Shown here: piece after piece, positions 35,437 through 43,222 of the stretch
Layout of the letters: each line of letters starts with the position of its first letter
How positions within the stretch are numbered: position 1 is the first letter of the stretch
From: Ornithoclostridium sp944380285
Lineage (GTDB): Bacteria > Bacillota > Clostridia > Christensenellales > UBA3700
Direction: 5' to 3'
Length of the DNA stretch: 64,000 nucleotides
NCBI GenBank assembly: GCA_963931165.1
Contig: OZ006985.1
Coordinates: 186,001-250,000 of the forward strand
Notes under the pieces: model-generated
The model's input: the letters and a program-made list of their open reading frames with translations, nothing else
What the model was told of the DNA's origin: nothing
Database searches by the model: none
Made by a program: the position numbers and the translations under genes

Positions 35437-38400
35437 ATGAAGTTTAGGAGAGTTTTGATCGTTGCGCTCGTCGCGCTCGTCCTGTTGAGCGCGGCGGCTT
35501 GCGTGACCGACGATGAAAAAGGCAAAGTCGAACCCGCGCAAAAGACGCAGCTGACCGCCGACATGATCACCGTCGGCGGAACATACAGCTATACCGGCGA
35601 ACCCGTCTGCCCCGACCAAAGCGGAACCATCTCCGTCGTCGCAGACGGCAGTCACGTCGACGCGTCGCAATTCACCTACTCCTACTCCGACAACGTCAAC
35701 GCCGGCACCGCATCCGTCACGGTCACCGCAAAGGAATCTTGCACAAAAGTGACCGGCAGTGCGACCGCGCACTTCGAGATCGCGCCCGCGACAAAGACCT
35801 CAACCGACATCTCCGCTCTGCAAAGTCTGCTTGACGACCCCAATTACGGCATGATCTATTACGGCGGCGACGACGCGCTCGCCGCAAATTCCGTCCTCGC
35901 CGTCCCCGAGGGGAAGACGCTGCAATTGAACGACGGGCTGACCGTCAACGGCAAGCTGACCGTCGACGGCACTTTGATCGTCTACAACAACGGCAAACTG
36001 TTCGGGAGCGGATCTTTGACCAACAACGGCACGCTCGAACTGAGGCGCGGCGCACGGCTGTTCGCGCCGAGCGGCACGATCTCGGGAGACGGCGACGTCG
36101 TCAACGAGGGCACCGTCTACGTCAATTCCGCAACGAATATCGACGGCAGCGTGGTCGTGCGCCGCGACCTGTCCGATGCCGAAATATTTCTCCAATACCC
36201 CGAGCTGAAATACGATAAAGACATCGCCGAGTATACGCCGGGCAGGATAACGATCTCCCATCCCGACATCACCGGTACTGCCGACGGCGGCGGCTATTCC
36301 CCCGTCTATTCCGACAACGACGGCGTGGGCACCGCAACCGTAACTTTGAGCGCGCCTATCGACGACGAACGCTTTTTCGGTACCGCTTCGGCGACCTATC
36401 GCATCGTCCCCGGCAACGTGACCGTCACATCGGTCGAGGACGCGCTCGACGCGCTTGCCGACGCCAATTACGGCGCCGTGCGGCTGATAGGACAGCAGCG
36501 TTATGCCGCCGACATCACCGTTCCCCAAGGCAAAACTTTGACGATCGCGTCAAGTCTTGATTGCACAGGCAAATTGACGAATCTCGGCACTCTGCAAGTC
36601 GAGGGAACGTTGATGACAGACGACTTCGACGCCGATCAAAATGCGCATATCATCAACACGGGTACGATTTTTTGCAATTGCGACTTTGTCTTTGATCCGA
36701 CCCGTACCGACAACGCAAAAGGCACGATCTACTCCTATTGCGCACAATCTCCGGACCTGCCGGGCGCGATCGAAAAGCACGACATCGCCGCCCCGTCGAC
36801 GGGCTTTGTCTTCGACCGGGCAACTCTGACTTACAACGGCGCCGCTCACGACATCTTCCCCGTCACCGCATTCGGCGCGATCGGAATACGCGACATTTCG
36901 GTCGGCTACTACCGCGACGGCAAGTCGACCAAAGACCTGACGTCCGTCGGCACGATAGAGGCGCGCTATTCCGTCGTCAAGAACTCGCGAAACGCCTATC
37001 GCGGCAGCGCTTCCCTTTCGTTCGAGATAGTCTCCGGGACCGCAAGCGTGTCAAACCGCACCGCACTTAGCTCCGCATTGAGCGACCCCGGCTATTACCT
37101 CGTCACGATGACGGACGACATCACCGACATCGGCACCGTCCAAGTCCCCGAGGGAAAGACGCTCGACACCGGCGGAAATAAGCTGGAGTGCATCGACTTG
37201 ATCAACTACGGAACCGTGCTCAACCCCTATGACGGAGACCTCTCCGACCCGTCCGCCGTAGGCGCGCTGATCAAGGCGGACAAGGTGACAAACTGCGGCA
37301 AGATCGTCAACGAAGGTATCATCGCTCTGTCGCCCCTGCAAGGCGCGTCGTGGCAGCAGCAAAGCGGCTCCGAATTCGTCAACGACGGCGTAGTATTTGT
37401 CAATGAAAACACCGAGGCCGCATTACCCGGCGATGTGCGCGTCCGCATATTCATCGACAATGTCGACATCGCACTCGAATACTCGTCGACAGACTATCAC
37501 GGCGGCGAAAAATGCCCGACGGTCACAGCAACAAAGGGCGACGCCTCAATCTCTGCGGACGATATGACCGTGATCTACGCCGACAACGTCTCTGCCGGAC
37601 AAGCGACGGTGACCGTCTCCGGAAAAGGCGGACCTTTCGCCGCGCTCGTCGGCTCGAAAACGCTCACCTTTGGGATAGAACGCGGCGCGACGACCGTGAG
37701 AGACAAGGCGTCTCTGCTCGCCGCCCTCGACGACGAAAATTGGCAGACTATCACCCTCGGCGCCGACATCGATGTCGAATCGACCTCCATCGAATTGCAC
37801 GAAAACACCACCGTCGCTTGCGAAGAATATATGCTCGTCACGGACGTCGATAACATCCCGTCCGTGCCCCAAACTTCAGCGATCACCGCGACCGCAACTT
37901 CGGTCGACAGGCTGAGCGCGCTGCTGTGCTCGGCGACATATATTACGCTCGGCAACGACTTGACCGGAAACATCATCAACGTCAAAGGGACGAAAACTCC
38001 CCTCGCCGTCACGCTCGACCTCGACGGCAAGAGCCTCGGCGCGGCGCTCTATCTCGACGGCGACGGCAACACGATCGATCTGACCGTCACAAACTCTTCG
38101 GAGACGCAAAGCTATCTCGCGGGCAACGCGTCCGCAACGGCGGCGGTCGTAATATCGGGAGATTCCAACCGCGATGTTACGCATTTGACGCTCGAGTCAA
38201 TAAACATAAACGGCATCGTCGTCGACGCGCCAAACGCTTCGGTCGATCTGACGGTCACGGGCTGCATCATCACGCAGGGCGCAAACGGCAGAGCGGTCGA
38301 TTTGAGCCGTCCGCAGTCCTCGGTTCAATCGCCGTTTGCCGCGACGTTCACCGACTGCACGATCTCGGGCGAAGAGGGCGTGTACGTCAACGCTCCGTCC

Positions 38401-38706
38401 GCAACCTTCACCCGCTGCACGATCACCGCCGAAGGCGAATACAGCGCCCCGTCGTCATACTCCAATGCCGGCAAAGGCTTTGCGGCGGCGATATACTTCA
38501 ACGAAGGCGTGCCGACGTCGGTAGTCTTTGAGGAGTGCGAGCTGGAATCGTCAAACGGCTATGCGCTCGTTCAAGCTCAAAGCGACGCCTACTCTACGAC
38601 TTTTCCGGCGGCAAGCTACGCTATCCTGCTCGACGGCTGCACTCTGACCGGCGGCGACGGCAAGACTACGCGTTGCGTGTCGGAAGGCAATTTGACGATC
38701 AAATAA
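35437..38706 (+). CDS. Large lipoprotein with repeated beta domains and beta-helix segments
   Basis: 1089 residues. A signal peptide ends at Cys22 (SAAAC), indicating a surface lipoprotein. At least four copies of a short beta domain are seen, each ending in a pattern like YSDN..AGTASVTVTA..FEI: near residues 90-115, 290-320, 490-530 and 705-735. Each is followed by a LxxALxDxxYxxI..VPEGKTL..GKL..GTL stretch as in bacterial adhesins. The C-terminal quarter has parallel-beta-helix-like repeats (LTVTGCIIT, ATFTDCTIS, ATFTRCTIT). It is probably an adhesin or surface scaffold. A terminator follows at 38735. Confidence 0.75.
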   Translation: MKFRRVLIVALVALVLLSAAACVTDDEKGKVEPAQKTQLTADMITVGGTYSYTGEPVCPDQSGTISVVADGSHVDASQFTYSYSDNVNAGTASVTVTAKESCTKVTGSATAHFEIAPATKTSTDISALQSLLDDPNYGMIYYGGDDALAANSVLAVPEGKTLQLNDGLTVNGKLTVDGTLIVYNNGKLFGSGSLTNNGTLELRRGARLFAPSGTISGDGDVVNEGTVYVNSATNIDGSVVVRRDLSDAEIFLQYPELKYDKDIAEYTPGRITISHPDITGTADGGGYSPVYSDNDGVGTATVTLSAPIDDERFFGTASATYRIVPGNVTVTSVEDALDALADANYGAVRLIGQQRYAADITVPQGKTLTIASSLDCTGKLTNLGTLQVEGTLMTDDFDADQNAHIINTGTIFCNCDFVFDPTRTDNAKGTIYSYCAQSPDLPGAIEKHDIAAPSTGFVFDRATLTYNGAAHDIFPVTAFGAIGIRDISVGYYRDGKSTKDLTSVGTIEARYSVVKNSRNAYRGSASLSFEIVSGTASVSNRTALSSALSDPGYYLVTMTDDITDIGTVQVPEGKTLDTGGNKLECIDLINYGTVLNPYDGDLSDPSAVGALIKADKVTNCGKIVNEGIIALSPLQGASWQQQSGSEFVNDGVVFVNENTEAALPGDVRVRIFIDNVDIALEYSSTDYHGGEKCPTVTATKGDASISADDMTVIYADNVSAGQATVTVSGKGGPFAALVGSKTLTFGIERGATTVRDKASLLAALDDENWQTITLGADIDVESTSIELHENTTVACEEYMLVTDVDNIPSVPQTSAITATATSVDRLSALLCSATYITLGNDLTGNIINVKGTKTPLAVTLDLDGKSLGAALYLDGDGNTIDLTVTNSSETQSYLAGNASATAAVVISGDSNRDVTHLTLESININGIVVDAPNASVDLTVTGCIITQGANGRAVDLSRPQSSVQSPFAATFTDCTISGEEGVYVNAPSATFTRCTITAEGEYSAPSSYSNAGKGFAAAIYFNEGVPTSVVFEECELESSNGYALVQAQSDAYSTTFPAASYAILLDGCTLTGGDGKTTRCVSEGNLTIK

Positions 38707-38734
38707 AAAGTTGCGCTCAAACCCTTGACAACTT

Positions 38735-38764
38735 TCCGCGTCCCAAAAAGGCGCGGATTTTTTG
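38735..38764 (+). terminator. Terminator of the large lipoprotein gene
   Basis: TCCGCGTC pairs with GGCGCGGA-type arm (38750-38757, one G-U) around a 7-nt loop, followed by T6. Confidence 0.8.
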
Positions 38765-38793
38765 TCAAGAAGTAAGTACGCTCTTTTTTTGAC

Positions 38794-38814
38794 GTTACGA
38801 AAAATTATCGTAAC
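38794..38814. promoter_or_regulatory. 7-bp inverted repeat upstream of the TIR-methyltransferase operon
   Basis: GTTACGA (38794-38800) and TCGTAAC (38808-38814) around an AT-rich centre, about 110 bp upstream of the promoter. It could be an operator or a remnant of the junction. Evidence is the symmetry alone. Confidence 0.35.
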
Positions 38815-38926
38815 GGTCCGCATTATCCGGCACTCTCCGCCATTGCCCCGAACTTTCTATCACATTGCGGTCGCCGCGGCGACACCCGTAAACTTTTGTG
38901 TTTTGCAATAAACTTTTCGACATATA

Positions 38927-38956
38927 TTGACAAAGAATGCTTTCTCGTGCTAAACT
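38927..38956 (+). promoter_or_regulatory. Promoter of the first TIR-methyltransferase operon
   Basis: TTGACA (38927-38932), 18 bp and TAAACT (38951-38956). The ATG at 38973 is preceded by GAGGAAAG. Confidence 0.75.
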
Positions 38957-38972
38957 GAAATCGAGGAAAGTT

Positions 38973-40349
38973 ATGAATACAGATTACAATATTTTTCTAT
39001 GCTATCGAGGCGATAAAGGCGGCTGGCTCGCCTCGAATATCTATTCCGAACTAAAGCTCTACACAAAAGACAAGCTAAAGCTGTTCTTTGCGCCCAAATG
39101 CATTGGGAAAGGTGAAAATTTCAAAATACGATGCGAAGCGGTTGCCGGCGACGTAAGTCTTATGATATTGATTTTATCTCCCGGATTTTTTGATGCATGC
39201 GGAGATCCCGACGACATTGTAATGTGCGAATTGCGTGCCGCACTTTCTAACGACAACACGAAGTTTTTGCCGATCATAATGCCTGGGTTCGACTTCAAAG
39301 ACGTCGACCTGACAGTTCATTTCACCGATATCGAGATCGACAGAATAGGACATATCAACCCCATCAAGTACACAGACGTCTATTCTTTCAGCTCAACGGA
39401 ATTGTTAGCTCCCATATTGCAGGATCGACTGGATTACAATGCGATCATAAAACCCATAGAAACCAAAAAGCGTTCTCACATCACCCATTCAAGAAGAAAT
39501 AAGCTTTTCTCCCAATCAAACACGACCGAAATCAATCGCTTGAAAGAACAGCAAAAACTGTTGCTTTCCTTTGATATGCCCGCATATGAAAAACTGCTTG
39601 CAGGCAAAAGCGATCTAAATGTGCTTGATCTCGGATGCGGCAACGGGACTGCCCTTATGAGCAGACTGGGGAACCGTCCGGAGGTGGGTAAAATAATAGG
39701 CATAGAGTTTGATGCGGACGCCGTCAATTATGCAAATACAAAATACGGAAGCGATACTGTTAAATTCTATGTGGGAGATCTCGAAAGCGATGATTTTGAA
39801 AATCTTCTCGAACGGATCATGGATGAAACTGACATCGAAAAGTTCGACTTCATCAACATGCTTGCTATTGTTTCTCACCTCAAATCCCCGTCCCGCCTAT
39901 TTAAGATTATTAAACGTTTTTGCAAAAAGGGAGCCGTTTTGCTCGTCAGGAACATCGACGACGGCATGAATATCTTTTTCCCCGATGATAATGATCGCTT
40001 TCGTCACGCATTGTCGCTACTCGCCCAATGCGAAGCCACAGGTTACAGATACTCCGGCAGAGAACTTTATACGATCATGGCAAGAAGGGGCTATAAAAAT
40101 ATCACACTTGAACGTTGCGGACTGTCCACTGTCGGAATGTCATACGAAGAAAGGAGCGCCTTTTTTGACGTTATTTTCAAATTCATCAAACAGGGTATCA
40201 AAGCGGAGGCGGCAAACTCAGGCGATGCGAAATTGATCGCGGAAAAAGAATGGCTGGAAGAAGAATACGATGAAATGGAAGAAGAATTTCTTTCAAACGA
40301 GTTCTTTATGTTGTTCGGCTTCATCCTGTATACCGCAACGGTGAACTGA
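38973..40349 (+). CDS. TIR domain fused to a SAM-dependent methyltransferase (TIR-MTase 1)
   Basis: 458 residues. I start at ATG 38973, preceded by GAGGAAAG; an upstream in-frame start at 38937 would include promoter sequence. Residues 1-125 look like a bacterial TIR domain: YNIFLCYRGD strand, a loop FFAPKCIGKGE, then LMILILSPGFF and IVMCELRAAL, where Glu86 fits the catalytic Glu of NAD-cleaving TIRs. A helical linker (about 140-210) leads to a class I methyltransferase with SAM loop VLDLGCGNG (217-225), acidic IIGIEFDAD and FINMLAIVSHLKSP. The C terminus is an acidic helical segment. AT-richer than its neighbours, which suggests transfer. A GNAT gene follows 1 nt later. Its paralog is at 45711-47006. 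Confidence 0.8.
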   Translation: MNTDYNIFLCYRGDKGGWLASNIYSELKLYTKDKLKLFFAPKCIGKGENFKIRCEAVAGDVSLMILILSPGFFDACGDPDDIVMCELRAALSNDNTKFLPIIMPGFDFKDVDLTVHFTDIEIDRIGHINPIKYTDVYSFSSTELLAPILQDRLDYNAIIKPIETKKRSHITHSRRNKLFSQSNTTEINRLKEQQKLLLSFDMPAYEKLLAGKSDLNVLDLGCGNGTALMSRLGNRPEVGKIIGIEFDADAVNYANTKYGSDTVKFYVGDLESDDFENLLERIMDETDIEKFDFINMLAIVSHLKSPSRLFKIIKRFCKKGAVLLVRNIDDGMNIFFPDDNDRFRHALSLLAQCEATGYRYSGRELYTIMARRGYKNITLERCGLSTVGMSYEERSAFFDVIFKFIKQGIKAEAANSGDAKLIAEKEWLEEEYDEMEEEFLSNEFFMLFGFILYTATVN

Positions 40350-40350
40350 C

Positions 40351-40869
40351 ATGCAAGACAAATTCTTGATCAAAAAACTCGATTCGACCTATATATCGGC
40401 AATGCTTGATCTTCAAGACGAAGTGATAGGCAAACTCGACAATCCCGACATATTAAGAAAAAACACGATCGACACCCTATCTCCTTGTTTCGATCCGCCG
40501 TCTCTTGTGCTCGGAGCATTCTGCGATGATCTGTTTGTTGCGTTCGGCATTCTCTATTATGCCGGCGATGATCATGAAAACCTTGCATACTCTCTTGATA
40601 AGCACAACGACCTCTACTCATATGCCAATATTAAAGTCGTGATTGTAAAAGACGGTTATCGCGGACACGGTCTACAACAAACATTTATACGCAACTTTGA
40701 AGAATATGCCAAAACCATCGGAGTAAAAACATTGCTTTCGACCGTATCACCCGACAATATGTACAGCTGTCGCAATTTGGAACAATGCGGATACATATCG
40801 GTGAAGCGTCTGAAAAAATATGGCGGCAAAGATCGCTTGCTTTACATGAGAAACTTAGGGGAACATTGA
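40351..40869 (+). CDS. GNAT-family N-acetyltransferase
   Basis: 172 residues. The acetyl-CoA-binding motif A appears as VVIVKDGYRGHGLQQTFI (R/Q-x-x-G-x-G/A pattern as RGHGL, about residues 108-113), followed by the typical NLEQCGYISV near the C terminus. The start ATG lies one base after the stop of TIR-MTase 1, so they are translationally coupled. Low GC matches the upstream gene, so both came together. The acceptor substrate is unknown; GNATs can modify proteins, small molecules or tRNA (as toxins). No GNAT gene accompanies the second TIR-MTase. Confidence 0.8.
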   Translation: MQDKFLIKKLDSTYISAMLDLQDEVIGKLDNPDILRKNTIDTLSPCFDPPSLVLGAFCDDLFVAFGILYYAGDDHENLAYSLDKHNDLYSYANIKVVIVKDGYRGHGLQQTFIRNFEEYAKTIGVKTLLSTVSPDNMYSCRNLEQCGYISVKRLKKYGGKDRLLYMRNLGEH

Positions 40870-40988
40870 TCCCCTTCTTCTCGTTCACTCTTCTTTCGGC
40901 AATGAGCAATGGTTCTCCCGTATGACCGTATACCTTGCGCAGCCGGTTTTGACGTGTTTGCCCGTATATCCGTTGCTTATTTGACAAG

Positions 40989-41741
40989 CTAAAACGAGCC
41001 TATGCCGTACGACGTCCCTTTCGGCAGCAACTGCGGCAATATCTCGCGGTATCTGCCCTCTTCGGACGGGTCGGTCAAGATCAGATCGACGTGCGGCGCG
41101 CCGTGCAATTCGCACGTCCGCGCGATACGGGACGCAACGCCATCCGCACCGTCAAAGACGGGACAGCAAAAGCGCTTTGAGATGAATTCGGCAAGATAGG
41201 AGTAGTGCGTGCACCCGATCACGACCGCGCCCAAGTCCGCGCGCGGATACGCCGACAGGATGCGCTCCGCCTCCGCCTTTGCGCGTTTGAGGTCGGGCAG
41301 CCCATACTCGACAAGATGAGCAAGGCGCGAACAATCGGGAGTGTTGACCTTTGCTCCGCTCGCTTTGAGCAATGCGGCAAAGCGCGGCTGTTTGAGCGTC
41401 AGCGGCGTCGCCATCACCGTCAACTTGTCATACCTCGCCGCCGCAGGCTTGATCGCCGGCTCGGTACCGACAAATTCTATGTCGGAAAACTCGGCGCGCA
41501 ATTCGTCAATGCAGACTGCGGTCGCCGTGTTGCACGCGAGCACGATCGTCTTTGCCCCCAAGTCTTTGAGCCGCGCACAATTGGCGCGCATAACATTTTG
41601 CAGCCACAGTTCGGACAAGCGTCCGTAAGGTGCATGAGCGTTGTCGGCAAAATATAATATTTTTCCTGCCCGTGTGCGTTCAAGCAACTTTTTGACGACG
41701 AATAGTCCGCCCATGCCCGAGTCGGTGACCGCTATATCCAT
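40989..41741 (-). CDS. murI: Glutamate racemase
   Basis: 250 residues, normal length. It makes D-glutamate for peptidoglycan. The family pattern is complete: DSGMGG at the N terminus, ACNTATA with the first catalytic Cys (about residue 70), and GCTHYSYL with the second (about residue 175). It lies 33 nt downstream of gpr on the same strand. I see no clear ribosome binding site. A -10-like TATTAT lies 3 nt before the ATG, but without a -35 box this is weak. Confidence 0.96.
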   Translation of the reverse strand: MDIAVTDSGMGGLFVVKKLLERTRAGKILYFADNAHAPYGRLSELWLQNVMRANCARLKDLGAKTIVLACNTATAVCIDELRAEFSDIEFVGTEPAIKPAAARYDKLTVMATPLTLKQPRFAALLKASGAKVNTPDCSRLAHLVEYGLPDLKRAKAEAERILSAYPRADLGAVVIGCTHYSYLAEFISKRFCCPVFDGADGVASRIARTCELHGAPHVDLILTDPSEEGRYREILPQLLPKGTSYGIGSF

Positions 41742-41774
41742 ACCATAATACTATGCGCGAGCTACGGCGCGTTT

Positions 41775-42482
41775 TCATGAATACGCGGCAAAAATCGCTG
41801 CGGCGATCGTATTTGCGCACTCGCCGACAACGCTTTCGGCGTCGTAGGGAATGACGCTCCTTTGCCCCTCCGTCGTGTCGACGGCGCAGATCAGAGGCAC
41901 TCCGACCGCGAGCACTCGCGTCCCGATGTAGTCGCCGTCGATGCACTTTCCGCCCGCGCCCGTTCCGCTCCCGGGGCGGATCCCTGCCGTCGTCAATTGA
42001 TAGCACGCGCCTATCTTGCGCCAATCCGTCGTCGCGAGCGCGTCCGCGGCGATCACGAGATCGGGCTTGACGGCGCCCGCAAGAGAGGCGATCACGTCCG
42101 CGGAGTCCACTCCCGTCACCGACCTGACTTCGGGCAGCACGGTCAAAAACGCGCCGTTTCTGTCCAGCCGCCTCAAAGCATTCACAGCATCTGCGCCGAA
42201 CGCGTCGGAGACAAAAGACGAATTGCCAAGCCCCGCGACCAACACCTTTGCGCCTCGCGCAAGCCGCCTCATCGCATAGGCGAGCGCACGCGCCGCGGCG
42301 CTTCCCGTCACGGTACAATAGTCGCCCTCTCTTCGGCTCAGCGCCCTTGCCGCAGCCTCGTCGATGTGCGAAAAGCGCAACTCACAGCCGTACTTCTTCT
42401 CCAACCGCGAGATGTACCCGCCGCGCCATGCGGCGGCGTCCGAAAGCAGGTCCGAACCGTCCGATATCAAAAATTTTTCCAT
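41775..42482 (-). CDS. gpr: Spore germination protease GPR
   Basis: About 235 residues from MEKFLISD; a TTG at 42509 is an alternative start. GPR degrades small acid-soluble spore proteins during germination. Recognisable parts: LVAGLGNSSFVSDAFG, the GVDSADVIASLAGAVKPDLVIAADALA core and TTAGIRPGSGTGAGGKCI, all diagnostic of GPR. The protein is shorter than the 320-370 residues of Bacillus enzymes, with little propeptide. Its presence indicates a spore-forming ancestry. It is divergent from rpsT, a common Firmicutes pairing. Confidence 0.9.
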   Translation of the reverse strand: MEKFLISDGSDLLSDAAAWRGGYISRLEKKYGCELRFSHIDEAAARALSRREGDYCTVTGSAAARALAYAMRRLARGAKVLVAGLGNSSFVSDAFGADAVNALRRLDRNGAFLTVLPEVRSVTGVDSADVIASLAGAVKPDLVIAADALATTDWRKIGACYQLTTAGIRPGSGTGAGGKCIDGDYIGTRVLAVGVPLICAVDTTEGQRSVIPYDAESVVGECANTIAAAIFAAYS

Positions 42483-42609
42483 ATCAAGAGCATTGACACA
42501 AAGCGGCAAAACGATAGCGTTTGCGGCGCTTTTTACTCATATTTGCTCCCGCGGACGCGACTTTGGCGCTCAAAAGCGCAAAAATACTCAAAAAAGCGCG
42601 TGCATTTTA

Positions 42610-42638
42610 TTGCTTTATGGGCGCAAGTGTGCTAAAAT
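42610..42638 (+). promoter_or_regulatory. rpsT promoter with overlapping palindrome
   Basis: TTGCTT (42610-42615), 17 bp and TAAAAT (42633-42638). The -10 box lies within the inverted repeat GCTAAAA-TG-TTTTAGC (42631-42646), which could be an operator or a 5' hairpin. Confidence 0.75.
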
Positions 42639-42669
42639 GTTTTAGCAAATACGAAAACGGAGGGAACCT

Positions 42670-42942
42670 ATGCCTAACATTAAGTCCCAGAAAAAGAGAG
42701 TCGGCATCTCCGCCAAAGAGAACGAGATCAACGTCGCGAAGCGCAGCAGAGTCCGCGGCGCGATAAAGAAGTTCCAGGCGGCTGTCGAGGCGAAGGATTT
42801 CGAGAATGCGGAGAAGCTTCTGCGTGAGGCGATCTCTTTGATCGACTGCGCGAAGAACGACGGCATCTACAAGGCAGAGACGGCAAGCAGGAAGATCGGC
42901 AGACTTTCCAAGCAGCTGGACAAAGCGAAGAAAGCCGAGTGA
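42670..42942 (+). CDS. rpsT: 30S ribosomal protein S20
   Basis: 90 residues, basic and helical, as expected for S20, which binds 16S rRNA in the 30S subunit. The start MPNIKSQKKRVGISAKENEINVAKRS closely follows the family pattern, and the C-terminal half (AASRKIGRLSKQLDKA) is also typical. GGAGGGAACCT precedes the ATG. It is monocistronic, with the promoter at 42610-42638 and tandem terminators at 42962-43019. Confidence 0.96.
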   Translation: MPNIKSQKKRVGISAKENEINVAKRSRVRGAIKKFQAAVEAKDFENAEKLLREAISLIDCAKNDGIYKAETASRKIGRLSKQLDKAKKAE

Positions 42943-42961
42943 TTTGAACGAACGAAGTTCG

Positions 42962-43019
42962 GCGCGCCGTAAGGCGCGCTTTTTATTAAGTTCGGTGCGC
43001 CGCAAGGCGCGCTTTTTTT
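42962..43019 (+). terminator. Two tandem terminators after rpsT
   Basis: GCGCGCC-GTAA-GGCGCGC plus T5 (42962-42984) and GTGCGCC-GCAA-GGCGCGC plus T7 (42995-43019). Both lie in a tandem 34-bp repeat beginning AAGTTCGG, an apparent duplication of the whole terminator. Confidence 0.85.
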
Positions 43020-43148
43020 GTCGATCTTCGCTTTGCCGGTTTGATCGGCGTTTGCGGCGTTTGCTCAAACTCCAAGCCCGCAACGCCTTCCCCGACACGC
43101 ATATCTTTACATTGTGTTTCGGCTTTCAAAGCGCAGCCGTTGAAAGTG

Positions 43149-43182
43149 CGGCGGACGAGACAAAGATGGTCCCGTCCGCCGC
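43149..43182. repeat. 10-bp inverted repeat
   Basis: GCGGCGGACG and CGTCCGCCGC around a 15-nt loop, in the gap between rpsT and the WG-repeat gene. No T-run. Confidence 0.5.
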
Positions 43183-43190
43183 GTCATTTG

Positions 43191-43217
43191 AAAAAAGCGG
43201 CTCCCTTTCGGAGCCGC
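43191..43217 (-). terminator. Terminator of the alpha-CTD/WG-repeat gene
   Basis: On the minus strand, GCGGCTCC-GAAAG-GGAGCCGC followed by T6, 6 nt after the stop codon. Confidence 0.9.
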
Positions 43218-43222
43218 GCATT

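Noticed and set aside
38937..38972. Upstream start of TIR-MTase 1 at 38937
   Set aside because: It would include the -10 box in the coding region, while ATG 38973 has a good ribosome binding site.
40989..41741. Leaderless murI
   Set aside because: A TATTAT lies 3 nt before the ATG, but no -35 box fits, and the spacing differs from the three consistent cases.
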